A stretch of 64,000 nucleotides of DNA from Daldinia sp. FL1419 (Eukaryota; Ascomycota; Sordariomycetes; Xylariales; Hypoxylaceae). The stretch covers positions 124,001 through 188,000 of the forward strand of contig MU623389.1 in the NCBI GenBank assembly GCA_025201765.1, in the 5' to 3' direction. How positions within the stretch are numbered: position 1 is the stretch's first letter; every line of letters starts with the position of its first letter. The translations under genes were made by a program, and so were the position numbers. Below the pieces are notes generated by a model that worked only from the letters and a program-made list of their open reading frames with translations, did not search any database and was not told the origin of the DNA. Of this stretch, positions 1 through 11,639 are shown in pieces.

Positions 1-1985
1 GATATCCATCAAGAAAACAGCAGAAATGGTAGGACAGAAAAAACCGTCGATACTAACGTGGTAGCTCGAAGGACTTCCGACGAGAGCTATGTTTGGTGAT
101 CCAAAGAAACATAGCTCTCTGTAAGGGTCGACAACTAATGTCCAGAGAGGTTGGACGATGCCATTTTAATAGCAAACTGAGCACGGAAAGTATCTTCGAT
201 ATAAACCTCCGGATGAGCTTCTGTGCGGCTTATCATTAAAATACCCGGGTTTGCTTCTTGGCTTTGATTGTCAATCAACATGAGGAAGATCGACTTCGCA
301 TTTTCTTTCGGGCTGACTCCAACCCTCTCTTATACCCGGTTCTTATATGGTAATACTTTTCAAACTTACCCACGGAGGGCCTCGTATGCTGCCTCGTATT
401 TCATACGCCCTCGGTATCATCCTGACTTCCGTTGGAGGACGCCGGCTGTCGATGTCTTAGTGAAGTTTCACAGCAGTGCCGAGTTTATCAGCATCCAAAG
501 GGATATCGGTAGCTCCGGGACCCATTGAGAAACTAACGTGTTCCTCCGCCAGATTATCATCAGTCTCAGTCGACTTTGACGTGGCTCTCGAGGTAATCAA
601 CATGAGATGAGCCTTGGTGGGTCACGGCATGGCAGCGATGTTGGGGCGTCGGGGCGTGCGGGAATGATCTAACCTACCAACTCCATTCATTACATCACGA
701 ATCGCAACGGCCGCAATGTGGCGTGTTATACGGGGAAGAAATCCTCCTCGGCTTAGTTGAGGTCAAATATTCAGATAATTCGACTATACGCATAAGGTTC
801 CTATGAGTATGTCGAGATAGGCTATTGCGGCCGTTAGGTACCTAGCCGTAGCCGCATTGTCTAGACCAATCTCCGTCAATCTATAGCAAAGACTAACACC
901 GAGCCGCAAGCAAGGGTTGACATTCGATCTTCCGCACAAACTACTTGTGGTCATACACGATTCTCAGCCCCCGCCTCAAAGTCCCGTGGATGACTTGTAA
1001 CTAGCCATTTTCGGCGTCGAATAATCAAACTGAGTAGATTCTTCGTGCTAGAATCTCGTTTTCCATTGTCAGCAGACAGATCTGACACCGGACTAGAGAG
1101 ATATTGTCTTACTACGTACAATTTTCCACCACTCTTGATGATGTAAGTTATTCTCGGGGGATATACCTACATTGGTACACATTCCGGAGCCCAAATTGTC
1201 CGTAACTTGGATATTTACCTATGTATAGACAAGTTTCTAGAATCAACGAAGAGCTATCTCCTCATTTACCCAACTGCCGTTAGCGTGCCCCAGATGCACG
1301 GGACCCTCAAGCTGCGCTGCAGTACGTTGCAGGGCTGGGCAATGTCTATGCCTGCTATTAATGGTATCCCTCCGAGTCAGTAGAGATGGCCCAGCCAGCG
1401 TCCAGGCAACATCCAACCAGTCACGGACTTGCGGCCCCAGCAAAGAATCAAGCCGCACCACCAAATACGAGTGAGATCGGCATTGAATACTCCCCACATA
1501 ACCTCCAAGCAACATAAACACGAGATTCAAGGCCCGCCGATGTTGCACGATACCTGTACAATGCCTTTTTGACTTACCATCCTATGTGTTTGTTTTTTTG
1601 TGTGTTTTTTTTACCTGTCCTTATGCAACCGTTGTTTACTTAGTTGATAACCGATTACTAGGTTACCAGGTGCACGACACAGTCTTGACTCTCAATAATA
1701 TAGTCGTCACTACACATGGATGGGCCCTGCATCAAACCAGGTACCTTGAGCTAACGAGTCGGCTACAAATATCAGCTATCCAGTTTACCTAAGTTAGGTC
1801 GGGTAGCCAACCAACCCGGGCTCAGGTTCCACTGAGGTGCAGCATGTCACCAACGTATGATAGCATGAACTTCAGCTTCGTAAGTAACGTACCGTAGAGA
1901 CAAAGTAGCGTAGCGCGCATGGAAGGAGCCACGATATACGAGACCCTTAGAATATCATACGCCCAAGTTGGGCAATCGGGTAGAT
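1..1985. other. intergenic, no gene recognised
   Basis: No open frame here exceeds about 100 codons, and none shows a recognisable domain or a fungal exon pattern. The short open frames near 268-528 and 1243-1548 look random: their composition is not protein-like and no splice-linked continuation was found. The right end is the promoter region of the cerato-platanin gene. Confidence 0.6.
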
Positions 1986-1986
1986 G

Positions 1987-1993
1987 TATATAA
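1987..1993 (+). promoter_or_regulatory. TATA-like element of the cerato-platanin gene
   Basis: A TATATAA sequence lies about 217 nt upstream of the start codon at 2210. A pyrimidine-rich leader, with many CTC/CTT/CAA runs from about 2030 to 2205, follows it. This is typical of strongly expressed fungal genes. The transcription start itself cannot be read from the sequence. Confidence 0.45.
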
Positions 1994-2209
1994 AGGCGAC
2001 GTCTGCTCGTCTTTCCGTAGTCATCTTATAATCATCATCAGCAGTAACCGTTACAACTCAAATACTAATACCTCCCTCGTCAACTCTATAATAAACTTCA
2101 TCCTCGCTTCTCTCCTCCTCTCCGCACTTCAAGACAATAACACCCGAGACACCACAACAACAACCTCTTCCTCGAATCCCAGACTTCCAACCTTCAACCT
2201 CATACGAAA

Positions 2210-2769
2210 ATGCAGTTCTCCAAGCTCGTTCAGTTCCTCTCCCTCGCCGTCGCTTCCTCGGCTGTTACTGGTACGACCCCTCCTCCTCTCTTACGAGGGA
2301 CCCAAATAGGGTATTGATCTTCTGACGATAACCGATAACTAACAAGTGACAATAGTCTCCTACGACACCGGCTACGATGACCGATCCCGCTCTCTGACAG
2401 CCGTATCTTGCTCTGATGGCCCTAACGGCCTGATCACCCGCTACGGCTGGCAGACACAAGGTAGCATCCCGAGCACTTACATCGGCGCTGCCGATGCCAT
2501 TGCCGGCTGGAACTCTCCCTCCGTATGTTTCTCTGTTCTACTCCTTACCTACTCTCCTCATTATACTAACAAGACGACAGTGCGGTACCTGCTGGGAACT
2601 AAGCTACCAGGGCAAGACCATCAACGTCTACGCCATCGACCACGCTGCCGCCGGCTTCAACATCGCACTCGACGCCATGAACGCTTTAACCAACGGCCAG
2701 GCCGTCGCCCTCGGCCGTGTCGACGCTACTTCTCGCCAGGTTGATATCTCCGCCTGCGGTGTACACTAA
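2210..2769 (+). CDS. secreted cerato-platanin family protein
   Basis: Three exons are inferred: 2210-2270, 2356-2522 and 2581-2769, giving 138 residues. The first intron (2271-2355) has a CTAAC branch site at 2338-2342. It makes the AG at 2355 the likely acceptor, because an earlier AG at 2346 is too close. Residues 1-18 form a signal peptide and the mature chain begins [11 protein letters not shown], the family hallmark. Later landmarks are [18 protein letters not shown] and a C-terminal SACGVH. The four cysteines (39, 77, 80, 135) are the two conserved disulfide pairs. Length and exon pattern are normal. Cerato-platanins are small double-psi-beta-barrel proteins found in fungal walls and culture fluid. 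They bind chitin oligomers and loosen polysaccharide without hydrolysis. In plant-associated species several act as elicitors or phytotoxic proteins. Which role applies here cannot be told from sequence. The gene stands alone, without related neighbours. Confidence 0.93.
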
Positions 2770-4093
2770 ACGGTTCATGTTGCATTTCTCTGCCTCTTAA
2801 CCAACCCGACACAGCACACATCACACATCACACATTCCACGCTACACGCTACACGCTTATACACCACATTCTTACGAAGCAGAAAAAAAAAAGATGGAGT
2901 TAATTTCGGACAAGGGGAAATGGGGCCCGGGTGTTTGGATAATGGATTCGGATCGGATATTCATCCTCATATAACGCATTCTACATGATTGACTGACTTC
3001 ACCCGACTGATTGACTGATGGATTATGTATATATACCGACTAAACCTACCTACCTACTTAATGTTCATTCCTTAATTACATGCATGCATCGAAATTTATC
3101 GTTATTACATGACATCATTGGACTGGCGTGTTCCTTGCTATTATTGCTTCCGAATCATACGAGGTATTGTACTCAAGAATAAAAATTGGCTGCATTTATT
3201 CAGGACATTGTTGTGCCATGGGTATCTACCTAGGTAGGTACCTAGATATGAATTCGACAAGTAGAACGCGTCTACAATGGAATAATTAGCCTTGGTTTAC
3301 GAGTAGTAAAAGTTCAAACATGTCACAACCAGCAGTAAAAGTTTAGACTCAAGACGTGACGAAAGCATTAATTAAGAGCTGTCTAATCTCTCCTCGACAC
3401 GATCACGCCACGATCCCAAATGATCGTCTTCATACAGCAGTAGGTAGAATTAACTATCTGTAGACCTCCCCAGAAACGACGTCGCGCGTACGCATCGAAG
3501 CTTGTACACTTCTCTGCTATCTCCGTTCTCCTGTTCTTCTTCTTTTCTGATTCCTCTCTGCTTCCTCATGAGCGAAAAACGAGCGATTAAAAACACTTTC
3601 TCATCCTCCTCCTTCTCTCTCTTCGTCTTCGATAAAAAAACGGCTATGCAAAGCGCGTAAGATGGAAAACAAAGGAAATAAAAGTTTTTAACAAGGATAA
3701 AAAATAAGGTATCTTCTCTGATTATCAATCTTCTTCTCGAATTGAAATAAAATCTGCGAAAAACAAATTGTCAATCTGATCCGTCCGTAGAAATGAATGT
3801 AGTTTGTTTGTGTGCTGTTTCATGTCATTACGTTGCAGGTGCAGATACTGTACGAGAAAGCGTGGGAAAAAACAGAGAGTAAAGGGGTATCAATCTAGAC
3901 AGTGCGGTAGCGGCAGAAGAGAAAGGGAAAAAAGGCAAATGGTATAAACAAGCGCATATTCGGTATTACGTCAACTTCGACGAATGTCTTGATGATGTTA
4001 GTGACAAGCGAAACAGTGCCACCCCAAAAAAGTGGAAAGCTTAGAAGGAAAAGGTCTGAGATTTAGTCAGGTCCCGATCCATCAAACTAGTCC
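2770..4093. other. convergent intergenic region
   Basis: This holds the 3' ends of two converging genes, cerato-platanin (+) and the large coiled-coil protein (-). A/T-rich runs, a TAGGTA-type palindromic stretch at 3226-3246 and CT-rich sequence near 3530-3620 are visible. No coding region is recognised. Confidence 0.6.
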
Positions 4094-7000
4094 TCAATCA
4101 TCAAAGAAAGAAGCATCATCGAACTCCTCAACATGCGCATCTGCATCGTATGCGCCAGATCGCATCATTGGAGGAGTAATAGGTTGACGACGCTCTTGCT
4201 GGGGCGGAGTGCTTATTCTTGGCATCTTCTCGGCTTGTCGCGCCGTTACTGACTGGCCTTGAGATCTAGCAGCAAACTGCTCAGCGGTGAAACGACGGCC
4301 GGTAGTGCCGAACGCAGTAGGTTGCACCTGGTTCTGCGGCGCTGGCGGGGTATTCCTAATACTAGAAGCCGGAGGTGTCATGAGGCCAGAAAGATAGTTG
4401 TTTTGAGATGTGACATTTGATTTCGAAGGCGTCGAGTTCTTAGCTGACGCTGGAGACGAAGACAAAACATTAGAGAGGCTGTTAAGCGCAGGCTGGTTTG
4501 ATTTTCGCCAGCTACCCCAAGCGGCAGCAAGAGGTCCAACAGCTTGGGCAACTCGTGGAGTTGCAGCTCCCCTAATTGTAGCCGCAATATTCGGTAAGCT
4601 GATGGCCGAGCCGCCGTTCATAGCACGCTCTCGTTCCTGTTCCTCCATTTGGAGATTTGCCTTGAGGCGTATAGCGGCATCCTTGACGCCTTCTCGGTCC
4701 AAGTGGTCCGCAGATAGTGCATTGATGATGTCTTGGAGGTCTCCGTGTCTCACAGCCAGGAGTTCACGTAGCCAGGTAATCTCGTCGTCTCGCTTGGAAA
4801 TCTTAGAGGCGGCATCAGGATCAAGCTTAGTAACAGTCTGCTCGAGCTCCTCGATACGTTGCTCACGAGCCTGTAATTGCTCTTGGAGGACCATGATAGA
4901 TTCGCGGAGAGCCTGTGGCGAAACCTTCTCAGGGAGCTGCATAGCCTCTGCTAGCTGCTTCGTTTGAGCGACGGGTCCGGGTACACCAACAGACTTGGAA
5001 GCCTGTGCTGCTTGGGCCGCCGCTCTGGCAGCTTCCTGGGCAACTTGTACCTTGTCTTCTAAATGAGCGACACGATCTTGCAGATGTTCGGTCTTAGAAG
5101 TCGATAGGCTGAGTCGTTCCAAAAGATTCTGTTCTGTACGTTGCGCATCCTCGGCAGCATTGCTGATCTGTCGCTCGTATCGTGCCTGGAGGTCTTCCAT
5201 CTCGTTTTGGTGTTTGGTAATAAGTTCGTTAAGTTCAAGGCGCCTCTTATTCTCGGCTTCTTCGAGTTCCGTCCGCTTAGTTGTTTGGGCCTCCTCAAGC
5301 ATCATCTCATGATGCGCCTTTGCGGTGTCTGCATCCATCTTAACCTGGTCTAGCTGAGCTCTTAGTTTGCTAATATCTTCCTCGAGTTCTTCGCGCACAG
5401 CATTAACTTCGTTATTAGCAGCTTCTAATTCAGCTTGCACAGAAGTCTGCGTTCGCTGAACTTCGGCAGCTGCTGATTCCCTTGCTTCATGAATTTCTCT
5501 CTGGTAACGTAGAACATTCTGCTGGAGGTTATGATTATCATCGCGAAGTTCGGACAGCAATGCTTCGAGTCGTTTGCATTCACCAACGGCTCTTAAGCCA
5601 GCACGCTCACCATTCTCCAATCTTTCAATTTCGGATTCAAGGCGTTCGCGAGTTCGTGCCTCAGCTTGCAACCTAGCGTCGAGTACTTCTTGGCGTGCGA
5701 TAAGGGCTTGCTCTCTCTTATGGCGACGGGCATTCTCTTCCGTGATTTCACGAGCTGCATGGGCCATGTCATCCTGTAGAGATACGAACTTAGCTCGCCA
5801 GCTATCCCGAATACGTTCATTTTCTTCAAGTTGGACGCCAAGCGTATCAATAAGTTTGTGCATGTGCTTATTCTCATTGATCGCCTCCATGAGATCATCA
5901 GTCTGCCGATGAGCGGTCTCCCTTGCCTGTTCGGCCTCGGAACGCCAGTGCCGCACCTCTTGTCTAGCATCACGGAGTTCAACTTCTGCAATGTTAATGC
6001 GATTTTTGAGTTCTGTTTGAGCCTGTTCAGCGTTCGTTTGAGCTGCTTCGAGGAGAGCAACGTGCATAGAAGTCTTCATAGACGATTGCTCCATATTCTT
6101 AATCTTCTGTTCACGGTCTTCAAGTACGGACCGTAGACGATCTTCCTCTTCGGAAGAGATGCGAAGAAGCCGTTGGATCTCGGAAAGTCTATCTTCAGCA
6201 TCCCTACGACCTGCTAGCTCCATCTCAGTCTTACTTTCTGCAAGCCTGAGTCGCTCTTCCAAGTCGTGGATTCTCTGGTCAAAGACACTACGATTCATAA
6301 TTTCGACTTCGACCTTCGTCTCTGCTTGTTCAAGCTGTCGTCGGAGCTCGGCCGCACGATCTTCAGCACCGCGTCTGATCGCGGTCTCGTTCTCTCCTCT
6401 GGCTGCCTCGGCCTGAAGACGATCTTCAAGTTCAAGGACTCTAGCACGTTCACTCTCAGTCCTGCTCGCCTCAGTGTGCAGACGTTGTTCAAGTTCCACT
6501 ATCCTCGATTTCATTTCAGAGAACTTCGCATTTACCACCTCATCATCTTGAATCATGGGCTGGGAGACTGCAGGCATGCATCGTCCTACTGCTTCTTCCA
6601 CAATATTCCGAATATCTTCGCCACGGAAGTCCACCCGCAGAGATTGGCTGAGCTCCTCTTTCATTTGTTGCAATGCCTCCACGACAATCAAATTTTCCTC
6701 ACTAGGGCCTTGTTCGACTGGATCAGGCTGAGCAACCTGGGGCGTACGCATCGATTGTTGTTGATTCAATGCTTCCACAACAGCAATCCGAATTTGCTCT
6801 AGTCTTCTGTCTCGCTTGGGACTCATAGACCGGCGGATAGGCGTCTCATCGTCCTCATCGTCCGCATCGCTGTCCCGGACCTCAGCAGAAACACTACGTC
6901 GATCCCGTCGATTGGACGGCGCTCTGCGGGACAAAGCACCTAAGACGTCCTGGATACTACCAAGCGTTTTCTCGAGCGGGTCGAGTCTAGCAGCCAAGAC

Positions 7001-10000
7001 AGTACCAACAAGGTCATTGACATGGCCATCGAAGTACTGTACTCGTTGTTCAAGCTTCTCCTGTTCACTAACACTGAAAGCATCGTCCCATTCGCTCTCA
7101 GGTGGGCCCTCTCTGACGTTGAGTCGGTGGACCGGGCCATCAAACGACCGTGAGACACCGCTTAATGGAGAGTCAACGAAAGGATCTTCAAGCTCAGTTG
7201 AAGGTCTTGGGGTCATAGCCTGCTTAGGTACGTGGAGGTACTTCCGAGGTGGACTTGGGTCCGGCGTATCGCTGCGGAATGGGACAGGTGGTGGATGCAC
7301 GGACGGCGAGTTCGCGACCACAGCGTTCGGCGCGGGACTGGGCTGGCGCCAGTTGGGAGACTCCATAGTCCTATTAACTCCCTTAGTGGGGTCATTTTTG
7401 TTGAGATGTTGCATAACTTCGTCGATTTCTTCAAATGTAGGCTCGCGAGTGGTACCGTCCTTCAGTTCAGCAGGCTCTGATGGTGGGCTAACGGGTAGAG
7501 GTTCAAAGCTATGCAACTCTGATACTTCGCTTGCTTGCTCATTGATGCTTTCTCCAGGGAACTGTGAAGACTTGCCTTCAGAAACTGGGGATGGGGTAGC
7601 AGCAAATCGGGAGGCGGTCAATCCAGCCGATTTCGGTTGGGGCGATGGAGAAGCTGCAAACCTAGACGCGTTCAAACCCCTTGGAGCAGGCGGCGGCGAT
7701 GCAAATCGTGATGAGCTAAGACCCTTGGTGGATGACGCAGTTTTTTCTGTAGGTGTTCGTTGCGCTATTGCCGGTTCCGGTTCCGGTTCAGGCTCGGCGG
7801 CAGACTTGAAATCTGGTCCAGGAGTTGGAGAGCCGGCACGGTCATCCTCGGAATCATATTCAGGCTCGGCCATCTGCGCTGGTACGGGTTGAAGCACAGG
7901 ATCAAACGGAGCGGATATGGAACCAGTCGTGGCACCGAAAGCGAATCCTTCAGGAACAAAAGGCTCAGCAGTGGCAGAAAGGCTCTTCTGGTGCTCTTTC
8001 TTAAATGAGGATTCGTCATCTCCAAACGGCCTAGCATTATTGAAGTCTTGGATCTCAGTATCGTTGGTGAATTCAAACGGTCTCCAGCTAGCCTTGTCTT
8101 GGTCAGGAGAAGTTGTGGAAGGACTGGTAGTTGCCTTCGTGTCATTTGACTCAGACTGCAATTTCCCATCTGTAGACTCGGAAAGTATCGTAGATGCGAA
8201 AGTCGTGTCGCCTGTTTGGATAATTTCCTCTTCCTCGTTTCTGTTATTCGAGTGGAAATTGACGATAGTACTATCCCTTTCAGAGTTGGCAGTCTCCGAA
8301 GCAGCTGGGCTGCGCTGTCTCTCAGGCTCGGGCGTAGGCTTGGCAAACAAGGGGACGTCATCACCATCGTCATTGCTCTCCCTAAACTGCTTCTTCGTTG
8401 GGTTGGCGTCCGTTGTTCGAGCATCCTGGCCTTCCGCAGCAGGAACAGCAGAATGTTGACTGACGGGTCGGACGATAGGAACAGCCTTCGACTTCTTCGT
8501 AGCCTCGGACGCATTCAAGTCAATATTGCCAAAAATGCTGCCTGGACGGTTTTCAACGCTCTCATTACCAGAAGCCCCGGCGCTAGTCACCGACGAAGCA
8601 AATGACTTTGACGGCTGGAAAGCAGGAGCATCAGGTCTAAACTTAGGCCCAGATGTGGAGAAGTTAAATTCGCTCCTGCGAGGAGAGAATGCTGGAGCAG
8701 CTGCATTGATTTTACCCTTTGTGGATGATGATATCGAAGGAACACTGAAATGGCTGGAAGTCGCCGAGTGTATTTTTGGCGTAAACGACGGTGCTCCAGC
8801 TCTGAACGTAGTTGGTTGGAAACTACTCGGCTGAATGTTGTTGTTGCCGAAGACGAACTGGCTAGGAGTAAAGCTGCTCGTAGGGTTGAACTTGAATTCG
8901 GCCGCCCCAGCATTTAGCTTGGACAGAGATGGTTTACTGGCATGACTCTGGCGGCGGGAAGAAGACTTGCTATCAGAAGGTCGCTCAACATCCGCCCAAG
9001 GATTGCTAACCGCAGAGAATGTCCGCTGGTGGAATTGATTTGTCAAATCGAAGGGCTGAACAGGGGTACCCAAATTGCTTGGGTTTGTCTCAACTTCGAA
9101 TGCGTTACCATTTTGAAGATCAAGCGCAGCTGGCCGGTGCTTCTGAAGGCTTCCCTCATCAGTGCTATCCCGCGCCTCGTCAAAATATGGTGTTTGAGAA
9201 AGCGAATGCCCGCGGCTATGTGGTTGAGGGTGATGAAGTTTTGGTCCCTCGTCAGAATCATTTCCAAAGTTACCAAAGTGGACAGACGGTCCTCTTGCGT
9301 GCGGAGCAGGAACCGTCCCAACCTCATTGAACTGTTTCTCCTTCATCCTCTCATACTCATTATGGGGACTGTAATCCTCATGCTCAAGCTGGGAACGGAA
9401 TTGCTCTTCCAAATGATACTCGGCGTCATCAATCTCCTTTTGGAGACTGGCACTGGCGTTATGACGTATAAATCGGCTAGGCTCTGGGGTTTTCGCTGGG
9501 CTCTTATCCTCGTAGGGATTGCTCTGGGTCTCTTCCTCGTCCATTTCTCGCAAGTCCTGCAATCGTGGTGACGCCCTGGCCGACTCCTGTCTATGTAGGT
9601 ATTGATGGGGAAGAATTGGATACTGCAAAGATTGGTGCCTCGAGTGGATACCGCCAATCGGCGAGGATATACCGTCACGCTGGAAAGGCGAATTGGGAGA
9701 CATGACAGAATTCAAGTTAAGGACAGAAGGTGAACCACTGCGACCGAGCTGTTGCTGCAGTAACATTTGCGGAGACCAAGGGTGAGGCGACGATGGATTA
9801 GAGAAATGGAAGGGAAGCTCGTGCGGCGAAATAGAAATTGATGCGCGAGGATGATTGAATTTTCCAGGCAACGATGGTCCGTTGAAAGAAGCCGGAGATG
9901 CAGATGCGATACCGGGACTCTGCACGGACGACCCGGGACCGGATAAGAAAGGAGGCGGAAAAGTGAATGGTTGCTGCCCGTTACTTGCGGCCGATGACGC

Positions 10001-11588
10001 TGGAATAGGAGGCGAGAACGGCAATTGAGGGTATTGATTCGATGTTTGTCGACTCATATTTGTCGCAGCAGGAGAGATAGATGGCTTAGATGCGGGCTCA
10101 TCGTCGCCAAATGATACACCAAGTGCTCTAAGCTTGGCTTCGTTCAATTCATTAACATAGTTTCGCCATGCTGCGATTATAACATTAGTAAATACTTCGA
10201 GAGAATAGAGGCTTCGAATTAACCATACCATTCAAATCAGGAAGCGTCACCTGGTACTTATGTTGGGAACGCTCATTGATAATATCATCCGAATCAGGCC
10301 ATTCTCCCCTGCTCTGGGAATAGCTTTCGAGCGGATCTAGAAGTGCATGATGTCCTTCCAGGTCAAATCCACGAATGTCGTAACCCAATTCTTCCCAAGA
10401 ACGTAGCATTGCTTTTACATCATTGGCATTTAGAGGGACTGGCGCCTTGCCAGGCCGGCCTCGTTCTTCATCCCATGGTAAACAGACCAGAATATTTTTT
10501 CCTTTCCAGGACACCTTCTTCTTAGGCCGTGGTGTTCGTCCTATGACCGGCTTGATAGATTTAATCGGAGTAGTATGCACAGCTTGGTTTGACCCATTCC
10601 AACTCGGCTGGTCGCTTCTGGGAGTCTCTGCTCTCGGTGCCGATTCCGACACAGAGTCTATGGTGTGGATGCTAACAGCATCCTGGCCATTTTTCTCCAC
10701 ATCAAGCATATCCATACTTGCGGTTCCACTAGTGACGCGCCGGCTCAGAGCAGCTTGCTTTAGAGTTTCGTTACTAGAGCGCTGTCTCGGTTGGTGCCGA
10801 GACGCTTGACTCGAAGCCCGAGACGGATGAAGGGTAGCTCGTCGGTCGGCTCGTGGAGTCCTGGGATCTGCCTCCTCAGACCAACTTGCGTCTTCACCCG
10901 GAGTGGAGCTTCTCAATGAAGAGAGCTCACTCTCGTCTGTTCCGTCACTAAGCCAATGGCGATGTTCAGAAGAAAGGTGATCGGTAGTATGCTGGCGAAT
11001 CCAATCCTCCGTAAGGCCGCGTAAAGGGCGTCGAGCACGGTTCGCAAGTACGGCAGCGCTTCCGGACAAAGCAGTCGAAGGACGGTCTAGCTCGGTCACT
11101 ATAGTCAATGGGGCCGGACGCAAAAAGGGAGTGTTAATCTCCAGTTGGTGCAATGGAAATTCCTCCGATTCCGATGTCTCACTGCCGAAACTCAAGCGGC
11201 GTAAGTGGCCACTATCTGCTTGGGGATACGGCGAGCCCCAACTAGCTGTAATAAATTCCCTATCGTCTACGCTATTGCGATTAGATGGCGGCGTCCGAAG
11301 ATATTCGGAAGCCCGGCCCGGTAGTGTCGGCGCTCGAAGCGGCGGGAGCACCGGAGACGTTTCACCGTCGTCGTCGATAGTTGACGCACTCGAAACGGGA
11401 GACGACAAACTTGCTATAAAAGCAAGAGATGGCGAAACTCCAGTGCCGTCCTGTGCAGAGGCACGAGGAGGGGTCGACGGCTTTGAAGAATACGTCTTTA
11501 GGGGGCTGGACCAAGGTGTTAGTTGGCCCTTGATTCCGATTGTCTCAGGAATCAAGAGAGATACGACGACAACGATAGGCGGAGGCAA
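4094..11588 (-). CDS. very large coiled-coil protein, conserved ascomycete type, function unknown
   Basis: Two exons are certain: from about 11588 down to 10229, and 10170 down to 4094. A 58-nt intron (10228-10171) separates them and joins ...LPDLN to AWRNYVNELN in frame. The product is about 2,480 residues from the first open codon. The N-terminal third is Ser/Pro/Arg-rich and disordered. A compact conserved-looking block near residues 360-460 contains KKVSWKGKNILVCLPWD and a MLRSWEELGYDIRGFDL segment. A long low-complexity region with repeated FxPSxF-like and ASRFAxxPSP motifs follows. Roughly residues 1600-2280 are heptad-rich coiled coil (many LEQRL, LEDRL, AELRRQLEQ stretches), and a disordered tail ends EEFDDASFFDD. 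Such architecture suits a cytoskeletal, spindle-pole or septal scaffold, but I do not recognise a named family. The true start is unresolved: no in-frame ATG lies between the TAG at 11637-11639 and the frame used here, so an upstream 5' exon is likely. A possible further intron (GTATGT at 11595, CTAAC branch, CAG ending at 11506) would remove the hydrophobic N-terminal stretch. Confidence 0.85.
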
Positions 11589-11639
11589 GACATACCACGA
11601 CGAGATCAGCGCAGACGAGGCATGGGTCGCCTGCTGCTA

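Noticed and set aside
4410..9700. Many open frames on the plus strand across the large coiled-coil gene
   Set aside because: They are antisense shadows of a repetitive coiled-coil exon; none shows a domain or splice-linked extension.
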